Shown: positions 36,871 to 49,317 of the stretch, one piece after another
Position numbering within the stretch: the stretch's first letter is position 1
Layout of the letters: each line of letters starts with the position of its first letter
Source of the DNA: Piezodorus guildinii
Lineage: Eukaryota > Arthropoda > Insecta > Hemiptera > Pentatomidae
DNA: 64,000 bases
NCBI GenBank assembly: GCA_023052935.1
Contig: CM041294.1
Coordinates: forward strand, 105,580,616 to 105,644,615
Direction of reading: 5' to 3'
The notes under the pieces: model-generated
What the model was told of the DNA's origin: nothing
Database searches by the model: none
Seen by the model: only the letters and a program-made list of their open reading frames with translations
Position numbers and translations under genes: made by a program

Positions 36871-38022
36871 ATAGACAAAATCAATAAAAAATAAATAACA
36901 TTAATGCAATAAATAGCCAATTCACCTTTATATTAAGGTTTGAATTATTCTGTAACAGGTATAAAGAGGCAACATACAAGGCCAAGATTTTTCAGCAGCG
37001 AAGAGGATGACACCTAATTTAAGATTCCGCCTTTTACGATTTTTCTAGAAGGAAGGCGTTCACAAAAAGGAGGGAGAGTTAGGTCGGGGAAAAAGTTCAC
37101 CTGAATTCTTAAGCACTTCAGCTTCCAGCTTAGATTTCTCTAGAGGAGTTTCTTGACCCAAAACTACTATGCCCAGGCACCTAGGAGTTCCTAATTCATA
37201 AAGGGTATTGCTAAACAACTTTTTTGTTTTCGTAAGCGAAATAATTGGTTAAATATTGCTACTAAAATGTTTGATATAATATGAAAAATAGTATATTCCT
37301 AAAAAGGCATGCTTATGAGTCTGAAAAATACATTGGTCACCGTTTTTGTACAGAAGTAGAAACTTTAGTACTGCTTAGTGGTGTCAATACCAAAAAACAG
37401 TGGACGACACACCAGACTATTTGCAATAATATTCCTCCAAATTTTCAAAATTATCACACCAATCCTCAGTGTTACTACAATGGTAAAATATGGACAAAAT
37501 CCCTCAGTAATGAAATATTATTGGATCATTAAATTCCAGTTACTTATCGCAATAGACATGTCGTCCTCAGTAGCAGCCTACGCCATTCATTCTGATGTTC
37601 TTATTTTGCTTCCTTATTTTGAGTGATAAGTTGTTTATAATTGTATTTTTATATTGTTTAAGTATTATATAATTTATGTTTTTTTATTTTTTATTACTTT
37701 TATTTTATATTTTTATATTATCTTTATTCAATATCGTGTATATATGTATATGTATTCCTTACTTGTTTTTGGTTTAGTCAATTTCTGTGTACTGTGTTAC
37801 TGTTTGTCGTTGTATTCTATTGAATTGCCTCAGATGAACTCCATTCCCAAACACGAGGTTGCCTTAGTGGGACAGTGACTTATACTTGCACTGTGAATAT
37901 ATCTATAATTTGATTTGAATAAAGAATTAGTTTTTAATAAGACACAAACAAAAGAAAAACCAAAAGTGCCTATTTAGAACAAAAACGTTTGAAATGTAAA
38001 AATATTGAAAAATACATATAAT

Positions 38023-38170
38023 TTTTTTTTTATTATTTTTTTTTTTATTGAGAAATATTACAATTTGTTGCATAATGAACAGTAGTAATAGAGATGTAGT
38101 ACACATTCATACAATATATACACATATAATAAAGAAGAAAAATGAAACGAAGTACATTAAAACATCTGCT
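38023..38170 (-). mobile_element. LINE 3' UTR fragment, Jockey-like
   Basis: A T-rich start followed by TTTATTGAGAAATATTACAA and GTAGTACACATTCATACAATA resembles the 3' UTR of the Jockey-like copy at 44700-44800. No coding part. Confidence 0.4.
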
Positions 38171-38411
38171 AGGTTTCCATCAAAAAGAATAACCTAATTA
38201 AATTTGATATTATTTTTCAAGAAAACAAGGGTTTTGTTTAAAAATATAACAACACCTCCGGAGTTTTTCATAGAAATTCCACTTGACGTTATATTTAAGA
38301 GGAATATAATTAGAACATATTACAAAACAAATTCCAAAAAACTTCGTTGAACAACAATGTTTACAAGAAATCTACCTTTTTAGGTATTGCTATTGTTAGT
38401 TCGGTAACTCA

Positions 38412-38435
38412 TTTTTTTTTTTTTTTTTTTTTTTT
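38412..38435. repeat. T-tract
   Basis: About 24 T residues. Comparable runs are at 38901-38929, 42639-42666, 29596-29612, 10146-10164 and 60138-60152. Confidence 0.95.
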
Positions 38436-38898
38436 AACATAGACAAATGTAAGTTTTACGTCAGAACTGTAATACCAAATAACTAAAACATGAATAGCTA
38501 ACATTTGTGTTAAAATACCAATAAAAACAAATAATATAAAAGTGAAATTACCAAAAAGGTGCTTCTCTAACACAAAATAAATTCAAAAACAAACATTCAA
38601 TCATGGTACTTATTTTTTTATTATTAGGGACCAACGAAAAAATCGGAAAAAATATTTTTAAAAGTCGACATTTTAAAAACATTTTCCTTTATTTTTATAG
38701 CTATTCATCATCCGATAAAGCAATCACAACACCGAATTTGAGCTCATTCGATCCAAACGAGACTACCGATAATGCCAAACTATAGCAGGGATGGAAAAAA
38801 AAGCAGACATGCCCAAAATCATGTTGCAGATATTAAGTGACATATTTAAAATTCAGGTAATTTAGGATGTCTAAGCTGTTACGTTCATTATAAATCTC

Positions 38899-38935
<37 letters not shown>

Positions 38936-39429
38936 CCTTTATCTTAATTGATAATGAAAACGCAGCACATACTTATTCTACATGTAAGCCGAAGTCGATT
39001 TATTTGTTTTAATATAAACCGAAGCCCTGGAAATTCTACTCAAGTCAAATATTTTATTTCCCAATAAAAGCGGGGGCAACAACTAATTACATTAGTAAAC
39101 GTTGGGATAAGGCCCCAAAGGCAGGAAAGCAGTCTAGAAACTAAAGAGGAAAGGCAGAGAGGGTAGTAAAAAAAACAGAAAAAAGATCCCTATATAAAGA
39201 GAGCGAACGTATAAACCACGGATGGGTATTTATTTTGACTAAGAGCGCGTTGATGATAAATAATCCTTTTGATCTCGAATAAAAAAAGGAATGTATCGAA
39301 AATATACCCCAAAGTTACAACGAGGGTTGAGAGAGGCTGGTTTACAGAAATATAGAGTGTTATAGAAGATGAATTTAAATTAATGAATTTAAAATAATAA
39401 TTAATTTTATTTAAATTAACTATTCTGTG

Positions 39430-40146
39430 ACTCTTTTCCTAGAAGTATCCGCCATCTCTTAGTGACTACTCTCTTACTCCCCCACTTTCACTTAAGACGC
39501 CTGGTGAGTTGAGGACTCCCTGGAGATAATGGGGTGAGACTGAGAAGATTAATGAATATATTTATTAGATTTATTTACGGCCTTCCCAGACTATCACATA
39601 CATATTTCTTAATGGTTCCCGAAAAAAAAAACCTACTAGGTATCTTCTTATTCCTTGCGAGCCAGAAAACCTTCCTACATATTTGAACTCCTTACTACTC
39701 CCTCTTTCGTACATACTCTAAATACAAGATCTCAATCTAGCGATTTATATGTCCAATCTCCCAGAACCGCATCCTTTGAAAACTCCTTCATCATCCGTGC
39801 TAGCATACTTTATAACTCACTACCCATCTCCCTTCGTAAAGTATCATCCTTAACCACTTTCAAGCACTAGTTATTTCTCCTCCTCCTAAAAAAATCGAAC
39901 ATTCGCAAACACGTAAATTGTCTCGTGTTAATTATGCGCTACTAAATTCATAAAATATTAATCTCTTTTACCTATTTTAATTTTATATTTTTCACAGTTG
40001 TTCGATTTGTAATTATCACTAAATAAGGCCAATGTATGTAATTATCACTAAATAATGCCAGGCAGACTGGACCTTTTATGTCCATTTTTATTTATTCTTA
40101 AGAAACAAAGTGTGCCAAAATAAAAATTATTTTCATTTCATTTCAA
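39430..40146 (+). pseudogene. CR1-like LINE 3' part
   Basis: The plus strand encodes LINEYI.FIYGLPRLSHI-type sequence (about 39545-39615), NTRSQSSDLYVQSPRTASFENSFIIRAS and LPISLRKVSSLTTFKH (to 39870), in interrupted frames. The 3' UTR ends AAATAAAAATTATTTTCATTTC near 40146. Confidence 0.75.
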
Positions 40147-40269
40147 AGAATAAAAGTATTTACAGGTATGTATTTATTCATGTTTTAGGATATTTTTCCA
40201 TTGTAGAATCTTTTTGTCAAACGTAATGTTATTTCAGTAACACTTCGGTATAGAGAGAGATAGTTTATT

Positions 40270-41261
40270 CAGGGTGTCTAGTAAATCAGCTCAAAGAGAT
40301 TCCTTGACTTTTCCATATTGTAAGTAGTCTTTTACCAGGCCAAATGTCGGTGCAAATCGACAAAACAAAGAACAATTATAATTAATATGGTATACCAGAT
40401 TAAAAACATATATAATGACTAATTACTTCACCGTAAGATTCAACTATATCTACCAGCTGAAATTGTAGTTGTTTACCTTGACTTACCAATGAATTATGAT
40501 GAACATCGATACTGATGTTAATAATAATCAATATTTACAAATTTATTTACAATCAATATATCTATATAAACTTTTAGAGCTTTCCTTTGATGTTTGAAAA
40601 AACTTAATGTTTAGGAGAAAGTTTACTTACCGACACGATGGTTAAAAACTCGCTTTATGATTTTTGAAATATCACAAGAAGTAGGCATATTGGAACTTTT
40701 GTCTGAGTGAAGAATGAACTATGTTATCTAGGGACCATTTTTTTATTTATTTATAGAAACCCTTCCCCGACTTGTAGGCAATAAGGGTTCTTGCAGCTAT
40801 AGGGAGTACAAAGATACAACCCACAGCTGCTTCGTGTATTCAAAGTTAGTTCGGCAGCCTTCTTCATTCTTCTCTCCTACCCAGCGTGAAGTGGCTTGGA
40901 CCAACGCATTCTTTCCACCCGTACACGAATGCTTTGTAGTACGGGTAGTTTTGTTTGGTTACTAGGTGAGGAATGTCACCATCTGTCAGGATGTAAAGGC
41001 CTGTGTTCCTCAGAAGATTCGTTCTCAGTGTCTCATAAGCGGCGCAGGCGAGGAGAATATGTTCGGCGGTCTCCGGAACCCTACACCTACCTGGGGCATA
41101 GGGGTCTGATGTCTTTCCCATGCTTAGCAAGTTTTGCTTGGGAACCCCCATGCGTTATTTAGGGAGCATTTTCCTTGACCAAAGTACACATTTCTTGACT
41201 TTTCTCTGAATTTTTTCCTGTTTTTAAAATCCCTGAGGTTTCCCGATTGCTAGACACCCTG
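40270..41261. mobile_element. hAT-like non-autonomous DNA transposon containing a LINE insertion
   Basis: It starts CAGGGTGTCTAG (40270) and ends CTAGACACCCTG (41261), 12-bp terminal inverted repeats of hAT type (CAGGG). Subterminal TTCCTTGACTTTTCC and CCTTGACCAAAG/TTCTTGACTTTTC motifs are the usual ones of this transposon group. Excluding the LINE it is about 580 bp. An 8-bp target duplication is not evident. No transposase ORF. Confidence 0.6.
40742..41153 (-). pseudogene. LINE C-terminal zinc-knuckle fragment inside a hAT-like element
   Basis: The minus strand encodes about 95 codons: GKTSDPYAPGRCRVPETAEHILLACAAYETLR, with the C...EH.L..C spacing of the C-terminal knuckle found after RNase H in I/R1-like LINEs. 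It is flanked by GTTATCTAGGGACCATTTT (40723-40741) and GTTATTTAGGGAGCATTTT (41154-41172), a 19-bp duplication with two mismatches. A related uninterrupted site exists at 24150-24170. Confidence 0.72.
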
Positions 41262-41629
41262 TTTATGTATATATTATTCCCTCTATATGTTGATTATGGG
41301 CTGAAGAATAGCTTCTTTCTTTTTTTTTTTAATATTACCGATCGAGATACAACTGTTTTTCGGCTTGATGGAAATGGAATAATCAAAAAGATAAAATTGA
41401 CTTGTTAACATCCAAGCGTTAACCCATGCCAGAAAAGAGATTGTACTGATCTTGCAGCTTTCGATGGGGCAGAGTATATTTTTGTCATAAAGAGAGAAGA
41501 GAGCAAACGATTTTTTTCGAGTTATACGCTTCCGAACTCTAGGATACCATATTATTGTCATTAGGAGTTAACTGGATTCAGAATAAATATCGGAAGTGAA
41601 AAACAACCTAATAGAACCTAATTACTACC

Positions 41630-41930
41630 ACCTGATTGGCCCTCCCCAGACGTCCGAAGTCCCGCAATTAATGCTATGTGGAAAGAGGGACGAGGTGCAG
41701 CATTGAGCATGGTAAATATTGCCTCAACATTGCAACATTGCCTCTGCTGTTTGAGCAGCCATCTCTGGTGGCGTGTTGTTTGACCTGCCTAATTCAGGGC
41801 TGCAAACAGCGGGGACCTTCATTACATCACTGGACCGCAGGCGACACAGTCGATCGCTTGCTATATTGCCTAACAAGAAAGAGAGAGCTTTACACAGCGA
41901 TACCATCTTTGGGCTGTTACGATAAAACAA
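41630..41930. other. GC-richer island
   Basis: GC-rich relative to flanks, with ACATTGCAACATTGCC and TGTTTGAGCAGCC. Short ORFs on both strands, none with a known domain. Confidence 0.3.
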
Positions 41931-42339
41931 AGCTGTGTATAATTAAAAAGGAAAAAAATAAAAAATAAAATCGAAGGAAAGAACATGCTAATGTCCTTTT
42001 CGACAAACTTTTGAAAATAATGAAGGAATCAGAAAAGGATTAAACACCTTAAACAAGCTAATTTGAAGTTTAAATCATATGTTGACTCCACGGAAATTCC
42101 ATAGCTCTGTGGATCGGAACAAGATGAGAAACGTGTAGTAAATTAAAGAAAGGATGTAATTAGGAGTGTTGTATTTTTACATGCGTGAATATGAATTTTG
42201 CAATTATAAGAAGGAAATGGAGTGAAAAAATCTTAGATTCATCTTCGGATTCCTCAGTCGTTCCAGCGTCTCCGGCAGGTACGCCGAATTGAGATGGCAA
42301 CATTATTTCTAGGGAGTATTTCAATTTCGCACCTTTACT

Positions 42340-42590
42340 GCCAAAAATCCATCCATCTAGACCTACTCATCCCTTGTTCATTGGTTTAACACAAGATCCC
42401 AGCCCACTAACCTCTATTTTCCTTCTCATAGAACATCATTCTTTACTTTGCGTGCCACATCGTTCTGGAATTCCCTACCTACCTCTATACGCAACGTATT
42501 TCCTTTAACCTCATTTGAAAATAAAGAGTTCCTTCATCTTCTCAGCCATCCATCTTCCGAGCAATTGTAAAGAAATTGTTGAGATAATGG
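42340..42590 (+). pseudogene. CR1-like LINE C-terminal fragment
   Basis: Encodes RPTHPLFI, EHHSLLCVPHRSG / TSFWNSLPTSIR-type sequence and FLHLLSHPSSEQL in shifting frames. The (T)n at 42639-42666 follows at some distance. Confidence 0.65.
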
Positions 42591-42634
42591 TCATATTCCA
42601 TTCTAAAAAGAGGATCACTACAAATATATTAACA

Positions 42635-42666
<32 letters not shown>

Positions 42667-43009
42667 CTCTATTATAAATACATATCACTACTTTTATAAA
42701 TAATATAAGTAGTAGTCGTATATCCTAAGTTTGAATTTGTTTAATGTTTTTGTCCTTGTGGCAGACACAAGACTCCGTATTTGTAATTTACTCTTATTCT
42801 TGGAGGACAGAAGGTCGCAGAATGAAATTGATTTTCTTTCTTATTTCTTACTGTTAATCCTTAATACTGCACAGGGTCAATTCAAATCAATCGTTTCTTG
42901 TACATATAAATTATACCTTATATTAAAATATACATTTTGGAATGTTTGAAAAATGGTTGACTGAAGGTGCAAAACAGAAGTTTATTGGGGCAGCTGTCGT
43001 ATAAACACT

Positions 43010-43090
43010 TCAATAAAATGAACAAAATTTATTTTGCCACTGTTTCGACTTTTTAGACCACCCCCAGGACCACACAAAAACCAGTGATAA
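43010..43090 (-). repeat. Hammerhead-like terminal fragment, degenerate
   Basis: Minus strand: TGGGGGTGGTC, a short loop, then AGTCGAAACAGTGGCAAAATAAA, the order seen in the family (stem, GAAAC, triplet, GGCAAA). The CTGATGA box is replaced by CTGGGGG. No inverted partner found. Confidence 0.35.
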
Positions 43091-43249
43091 CAACAATTTC
43101 GTTAAAACAATATGTAAAGAAAAAATATTAAAGACAGTACAATGTTGAATATTTAACAATTTAAAAAAAAAAAAAATAACTAGATTATTTTTTACATACA
43201 TAAAACGTACAAAGGTATCGATATCCACATAAAATGGGAAAAATTATAA

Positions 43250-44555
43250 TATGAAATATAGTGGATAAATATCTCAATGCAAAACAAAGCTGAGAATCAG
43301 GGGACTTCCAGGAAAGATTGATCGGAGGTGTACACATAGCATTTTCAAAACAGTTGTATTATTTTCCAAATCAATTCTAACATTTTATATTCAGATTAAA
43401 TTTTGTTCTCATTTCGACTGTTACCTTTTTCAATATTACTTTAACCCTCTATGAGGCAAATATGACATGAACAAGTGAAATCCAATATACCAAAACCTAC
43501 AAAAACAAAAACATGTTAAGACTTAGTAGAAAATATTAGTACTCCAACATTACTTTTCCATAACAGATCTTCATCTGTCAATCCATTCTATTACTACAGA
43601 GTATAAAGCACTACAAAGATTAAGTCATCTATTAAGGATTTAGCATAGATTATTAGACAAGACCCAGGGAACTTCATTAGTACCTAAGTTGGCCGAGAAA
43701 GGTAATAAGTTAGCCAAAAGAGAACAGAGGCCCTAATCCGATATGAATTATTATTTCCTAACAAAAGGGCCAGATAGAGATAGATATAAACAGAATACTG
43801 AGACAGAGGGCTTTCAGAATAAATTCCTCAGGCGGTTTGAGTAACTAATACAGAAATATTAACAGGCATTTGTCTTTTCATGAATGATGTTCTTCATCGT
43901 ATTATAACTCCCATAAAGACCAATAATACCTCCATGTCACCAATAAAAAGTTTTTTAAGGGCAAACTAAAACAAAAGAAACAATTTAGGAAATATTGCAT
44001 GGAATACACATATTGGCATAAAAATCAGAAGAATGAAGGATTACTCTAAATTTATAAAAAAGGAGGTTATGGAAATTTACTAGTTTGTTTTCCTGCTATG
44101 TCTGTCTATTTATTATGCAAATAAAGAATGACTCTATTTTTTGAACATTTCTTTATTTACAATCTATGTAAGAATGATTTTTGAAAAAATATAAAAAAAG
44201 GAAAAAACATTTCCTTTTTCTTTTTTTTTTCCAATGACCTTTAGTCCCCTAAGAATAACAATAAAGTACAAAAACTGATTCTTGTGTCCTAGCATAAAAA
44301 TGAAAACATTAAAAAAATACACAAGGATATACTTATATTATTTATAAAAGTAGTAAATACGATTACTTGAACGACATAAAACTACTACTTACATTATTTA
44401 TAGATTAGTAAATACAACGACAATAGTACATTCATGTATGACTATATAATACTAAAGTAGAGTCACTATAATTGTACCTCACTCTAATATCATAAACTCA
44501 TAGAAAGAAAAAAATAAAATATAAGTTTTTGTTAACATATTTGTTGTGTTCCTCA
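43250..44555. other. AT-rich intronic DNA
   Basis: Nothing recognised. Confidence 0.4.
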
Positions 44556-44559
44556 TTTT

Positions 44560-44694
44560 AGAGTGAAATATAAATTATTCGGAAGATGGATTACTGAGGA
44601 GATGATGGAATAATTTGTTTTTAAATGAGATTAAAGAAGATGCTTTGCGTATAAAGGTAGGTGTGGAATTCCGAAGTGAGGTGGCACGAAAACT
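44560..44694 (-). pseudogene. CR1-like LINE C-terminus, downstream half of the interrupted copy
   Basis: Minus strand: FRATSLRNSTPTFIRKASSLISFKNKLFHHLL and NPSSE, the R...WNSLP..IR...SL..FK..L ending of CR1/L2-type ORF2. It is continuous with 45308-45440 if the Jockey insert is ignored. Confidence 0.7.
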
Positions 44695-45295
44695 TTTTTT
44701 TTTCAACAATAAGTTTTTATTGAGTATTTTAAGAATATGTCCCAATTTGGACATCAAAAATAGTGATAAAGTACTACATTCACACGATATATACAAAACA
44801 AAATCAATAAAAATATCTAAAAAAGTCACTTATACCTATAAACAATTCTCAAGCATACATCATGTTGAATGGAGAATCTAGTCAGTGCTAGAACTCCAAT
44901 ATATACATATTTACAAGAAGTCGCTGGGCCACTGCCGTTTCAATCTTCTAGGTGGGTTGTATGGGTGAGTGGAGCTGGATAGGGATTGAGTTAGAGGATT
45001 AGGATGATGAATGAGGTTCTGGTGTAATTTGGAAAATTTGATCAGAAATAAATGGAACATTAAGGTCGTGGTGCAAGGTATAGTTGGAGACATAATAAGG
45101 AGCATTCACTATTGTTCGAAGGACTTTGAATTGAAAGGATTAAATGCGTTAGATGTTAGAACATTTAGTTGTCCCCCACAGTTCAAGTCCGTAGGTCCAA
45201 ATAGGCTTTGGTATTGTCTTTTATATTAATAATTTGTTGTCAACTGTAAGTTCAGATTTTCTTTCGAGTCGTCGGTATAACTGTCCGAATCGTCC
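44695..45295 (-). pseudogene. Jockey-like LINE inserted into a CR1-like LINE, 12-bp target duplication
   Basis: GGCACGAAAACT at 44683-44694 and 45296-45307 flanks a 601-bp minus-strand insert beginning (on the plus strand) with a T-run, the poly(A) tail. The translation gives LERKSELTVDN, FHLFLIKFSKLHQNL and NPPRRLKRQWPSDFL, the family C-terminus. The 12-mer belongs to the CR1-like host reading TSFR(A)-type sequence, which continues on both sides. Confidence 0.85.
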
Positions 45296-45440
45296 GGCAC
45301 GAAAACTAAAGGATTTCTAAAAGGATGATGTTGAGAAGGAAAATAGAGGTTAGTAGGTTGGGATATTGTGTTAAACGAATGTACCGATGAACAAGGGATG
45401 AGTAGATCTAATTCCTACATTCGCAATTAAGTAGCTTGAG
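45296..45440 (-). pseudogene. CR1-like LINE, upstream half of the interrupted copy
   Basis: Minus-strand sequence (CTACTCATCCCTTGTTCAT, CCAACCTACTAACCTCTAT, TTCCTTCTCAACATCATCC) matches the plus-strand copy at 42355-42450. Confidence 0.65.
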
Positions 45441-45989
45441 CTGCCAATTTTTTATTTATCGATCCCGAAATGTTGTTAGCAATATTATAATACATTATTC
45501 AATTGTCAATACAATATTCGGACTAGAGCAGTGTTCGTATTATTGGACGAGGAAGACAGCAGAAATTGATAATGGGAAGGGCAGTTGCGGTAGGAGGTAG
45601 CAGGTCGCTTCATCACCAGCATCAATCAGCGCTAGACCATAATTCGAGTTCCCTCTATGAACCTGTCTGCTATCGAAACTGGGGGAATTTATTGAGTCCC
45701 TCTGATACTTTGTTGGGGGAAACGAAAGGTTGGTATGAGGGTTGAACAAAGCTCTCCGAATTAGTGCTTTCACAAATTAAATAAGAGTATTTTATTTCTT
45801 GGTTTATAATCAAATTATTTCATCATACTGATTCGTAGAACAAGTTTGAATTTTAGTGACATAAGAGAAGATTAAAAATAATGAAAGAATAAAGTATGTT
45901 TATATTATTCAAAACCTTTAAACCAAAACAGCTGATTTACCAGTTAAAATTCGAAAAATGTATTCCTTACTTGATGTCCAAACTGCAGC

Positions 45990-46200
45990 ATTCGTAATTT
46001 ACAGAATTTTAAATCCTGGTATGTTCCAACAAATCTCCTTTATTTTCGTCATAAACATACTGTTTTAGTCCTACTGTCTCCTTTCATAATATTCCACTTA
46101 TTCTAGTTGAAATAATCAAGTACCTACAATTACATCTTGACTACAGTTCTACTTGGGATTATCATACTAGATTATAACAAGAAACTACTTCCAGATACCA
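45990..46200 (+). pseudogene. Jockey-like LINE fragment, plus strand
   Basis: ATCAAGTACCTACAATTACAT, CTTGACTACAGTTCTACTTGG and ATCATACTAGATTATAAC correspond to the IRYLGLHLD..LTWNPYTRL block with substitutions and stops. Its orientation is opposite to 46320-46655, so these are two copies. Confidence 0.5.
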
Positions 46201-46319
46201 ATATGTTACAAAAAACGATTTAAAAAAAATGTAGTTATTGATACTTAAAACTGTATTATTTAATACATGAAGTGAATTTTAGGAAGGTATTAATAATGTC
46301 ATACTACAATTGCAGAGAA

Positions 46320-46655
46320 ATCACACATTGGCAATACTAAAAAAAGGTCTTAGGGCCATCTTCTTTTCAGTAAGAGTAAGCATGGATAGAAACCAGTGTG
46401 TTAGAGTTGGAATGGAGTTTTTCATGAAAGAAATGGTACCTGGTTCGGACCAAATCAGCAACACATAAAACATTAGGATCGAGATAGATGAGTTTATTCG
46501 TGGCAAAGTAAGGAACATTAAACATTTCACAATAGATTTTGATACCAGAAGAATTCAGTGGTTTACTAGATCGTCAAAACTCAAATCTGTAAGTCTGATG
46601 TAGATGAGCCTTGATAGAAAAATTTTGGTTTGAGCGTTTCTTTAAAGAAAAAACT
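46320..46655 (-). pseudogene. Jockey-like LINE 3' end
   Basis: Minus strand: FNVPYFATNKLIYLDPN-type sequence, VADLVRTRYHFFHEKLHSNSN, LKRRWP-like end. Closely related to 22515-22870 (shared AGTTTTTCATGAAAG and ATGGTACCTGGTTC on the plus strand). Confidence 0.7.
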
Positions 46656-46940
46656 TATTTATAAAAATGGGATTCACCTTTAGGTGTACAGTAAACTAAA
46701 ACGTTCTCCCGCCTACTATCCTTTTAATCCTATTATTTTTTTTTAATATTCAAAATATTCTTTATTTTTTTAGACCCCAATATCAAATTTGTGGCAGACA
46801 AGCCCAAAATAGATTTTTTATTTTTAAGCTCTTGGTCTACACAAACCTTCTTGTTGTAACATGTCGTTCTTAGGTGTTTCGTAAAACCCTTCGAGGCAAA
46901 TGAGACGTTTTGTTACCGATGGACAACTCCTCTTCAATAT

Positions 46941-47140
46941 TTAACGGGAGTAAAAAATCTTTAGTTATGCTGTCCTTCGGAGGGGACGTTAAAAGGTGGT
47001 CCCGAGCCTGTGCGATGTCAGATACTCGTTAAAAACCCCTATCCTAATTAAACCGGAATAAGCAAAATATAGGACTCTCACTGTAGTATAGCCCGATTAG
47101 CCGCAGTAGCATAAAGTGACGTTAAATAAATAAACAAACA
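46941..47140 (+). mobile_element. SINE family B, 5'-truncated
   Basis: Body and end of the family: AGTAAAAAATCTTTAGTTATG, GAGGGGACGTTAAAAGG, CCGAGCCTGTGCGATGTCAG, ending GCATAAAGTGACGTTAAATA plus AAATAAACAAACA. CTCCTCTT at about 46926 and 47142 may be the target duplication. Confidence 0.65.
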
Positions 47141-47319
47141 GCTCCTCTTAAATTATCTATTATGCCTCATAATAAATACATATTAATTTGTTGTCCTACT
47201 AAAGCCTTCTTGATTGGCTTCATTCTAAAAAACCCCATTTTACATTTTACAATACTTTAATGCTTCAGTAAAATAATTACTACAAATACTAAAATATGTG
47301 TTTCTTTCCATTTTTTTCA

Positions 47320-49270
47320 CCATAAGGAAGTTCTATTCATGTTTATGTATTCAAATAAGTATTACATACTTCCATTCACATATTCATTCTTTCAAAAACT
47401 ATATACATCGTTTATTCTACATTTCGGGGCCTTTTCTCCGTTTTCTTAATTTCTATATCATGTTGTTATAAAAGGTTCATTCTTTTCCCAAAGTGTCCTT
47501 TATCTAGGAGTTATATTTGATAGAAAACTCACTTGGGCTCCTTACATTAAAAAAATCAGGACCGAATGTCTACAGTCAATTAACCTGTTAAAAACAGTAA
47601 GCTGCCATTCTTGGGGTGGTGATAACACAACCTTAATAATGCTCTATAAAACCCTCTTCTTAAGCAAGCTTGAATATGGTTGTATAGCATTTAACTCCGC
47701 TAGTGAAGGGACAAAAAAGTTGCTAGAACCTATCCAAAATGCAGCGCTTAGAGCAGCTCTAGGCGCCTTTCGTTCAAGTCCCGCGATAAGCTTACAAGTG
47801 GAAGCGGGAGTACTGCCATTGAATTTAAGAAGAAAAGCACTTTCACTATCATATTTTACAAAGGTTATATTTTGTCCAGTCCACCCTCTTAATCTAAGGT
47901 TTAGTACAAATATACGCCTTCTCCCGCCAAACAATAGAAAGCATCGTCTAACATTTCAGGAAAGATGTCAAACTTACATCGCAGACTTAGATCTGACATA
48001 CCCTTCCCCTCCACAGCTCAGTACTTCTAAAACAGTGGTTACTTCGTGCTCCTAGGGTCCACAGAATTAAGAGAAAAAACAGTTCCCCAATCACAGCTCT
48101 GTCAGAATTTACACGGTTCAAAAGTAATCATGAAGATTGGGAATTCATCTACACCGATGGTTCTAAAAGAAAAGATGGGGTAGGTGCTGCAGTGGTGTAT
48201 AGGGACAAGCATTACATGTTCTTATTTCCTGAGTACACAACGGTATATAATGCTGAATTATCAATAGACGCTAAAATAGTACGGCGTGTAGTAATTTGCT
48301 CAGATTCAGAGTCTGCTATCACAGCACTGCAGAACACCTTTTCTCAAAACTGGCTGGTGAATGAAGCCATAGAAACCATGAAATCATTGGAAATGGCTGG
48401 ATGTGTGATTCATCTGTTATGGTTGCCAAGCCATATCGGTATAAAGGGTAATGAGCTAGCTGACAGTGTTGCTAAAAGAGCTATTACCGACGGCCAATTG
48501 ATCAACACCACCCAGCCAAGTGAAGTGATCTCTTTAATAAAGGAAAAGACGTGGCAGGTATGGCAACAGATCTGGACGGCAACGAGGGACAATAAGCTGA
48601 GAATAGTAGAGCCCTATGTTCGCAGGGCAAAGTCGAAAATACGCGAAAGGAAGAAGTCGTTTTGGCTCGTTTAAGGATTGGGCATACTCGTCTCACCCAT
48701 CAATATTTAATGAAAAAAAAGCCCGCGCCTCAGTGTATTTCGTGTGGAGTAGCTCTTACAGTCAATCATATAATCACTGAATGATATGCATATGAGAATG
48801 AACGACAAAATCATTTATCAGGAAATGGACATGAGGAAATATTCCAGGCAGAAGAGCAAATTAAGAAGTTGATATTATTTTTGAAATCAACAAAAATATT
48901 TCAAAAAATTTAAATTGCAACTTTTAATTAGCAATGCATGAACTGAAATTGTAAAATTGGGTGCAAATGACCCTTGTGGTTGAAAAACCCTAAGAAATAA
49001 ATAAAATAAAAAAAAATATGAAAAAAACTTCCTCGTGGTGAAAAAATAGAATGGAAACTATATATAATAGCATTATAGGAAAAAATGGATTACCTATTGG
49101 ATCAATATGATAAAGGAATCTTGAAAAAGGAGAAAACACGCTGACGAGTCGAATAAATGATGTATAAAGTTTTGAAAGAATGAATAAGTGAATGGAAGTA
49201 TATAATGCTTAATTGAATATATAGACATGAATAAAACTTTCTCATGGTAAATATAACAACTACATTATAT
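47320..49270. mobile_element. Inverted Penelope-type termini flanking an inserted LINE
   Basis: The segment 47320-47460 is the inverted counterpart of 49100-49265 (shared GAATGGAAGTATATAATGCTT-like and GAAAGAATGAATAAGTGAATGG-like blocks). Between them lies the RNase-H LINE. A third, same-strand copy is at 50130-50245, where the core reads CTCGAAACGTCGAATAAAT. In the first two the GAAACGT block is mutated. I read this as one more snap-back element opened by a LINE insertion. Confidence 0.45.
47480..48990 (+). pseudogene. RNase-H-bearing LINE (I/R1/LOA-like), 5'-truncated and frameshifted
   Basis: The sequence begins in the RT thumb region (LGVIFDRKLTWAPYIKKI), continues to 48055, shifts frame near 48010-48050, then encodes an RNase H: FIYTDGSKRKDGVGAAVVY (first Asp), YNAELS (Glu), ICSDSESAI (second Asp), WLPSHIGIKGNELAD (His and final Asp). 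The four-residue catalytic set is complete until a stop at 48672. After another shift a C-terminal zinc-knuckle region follows (RIGHTRLTHQYLM, CISCG, VNHIITE). It ends with an A-rich TAAATAAAATAAA tail. A 3'-half relative is at 27076-27227. Confidence 0.85.
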
Positions 49271-49317
49271 GAATTGCAAAATTAACCATAGGGTAAAGAA
49301 TTATTCCTATCTCGATG

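Larger units (their letters stand above)
36490..39429. other. Mostly unassigned AT-rich DNA
   Basis: Besides the degenerate snap-back terminus (36730) and a LINE 3' UTR fragment (38023), 37600-37930 has a polyadenylation-like end (TTTGAATAAAGAATTAG) that may be another LINE 3' UTR. No genes. Confidence 0.4.
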
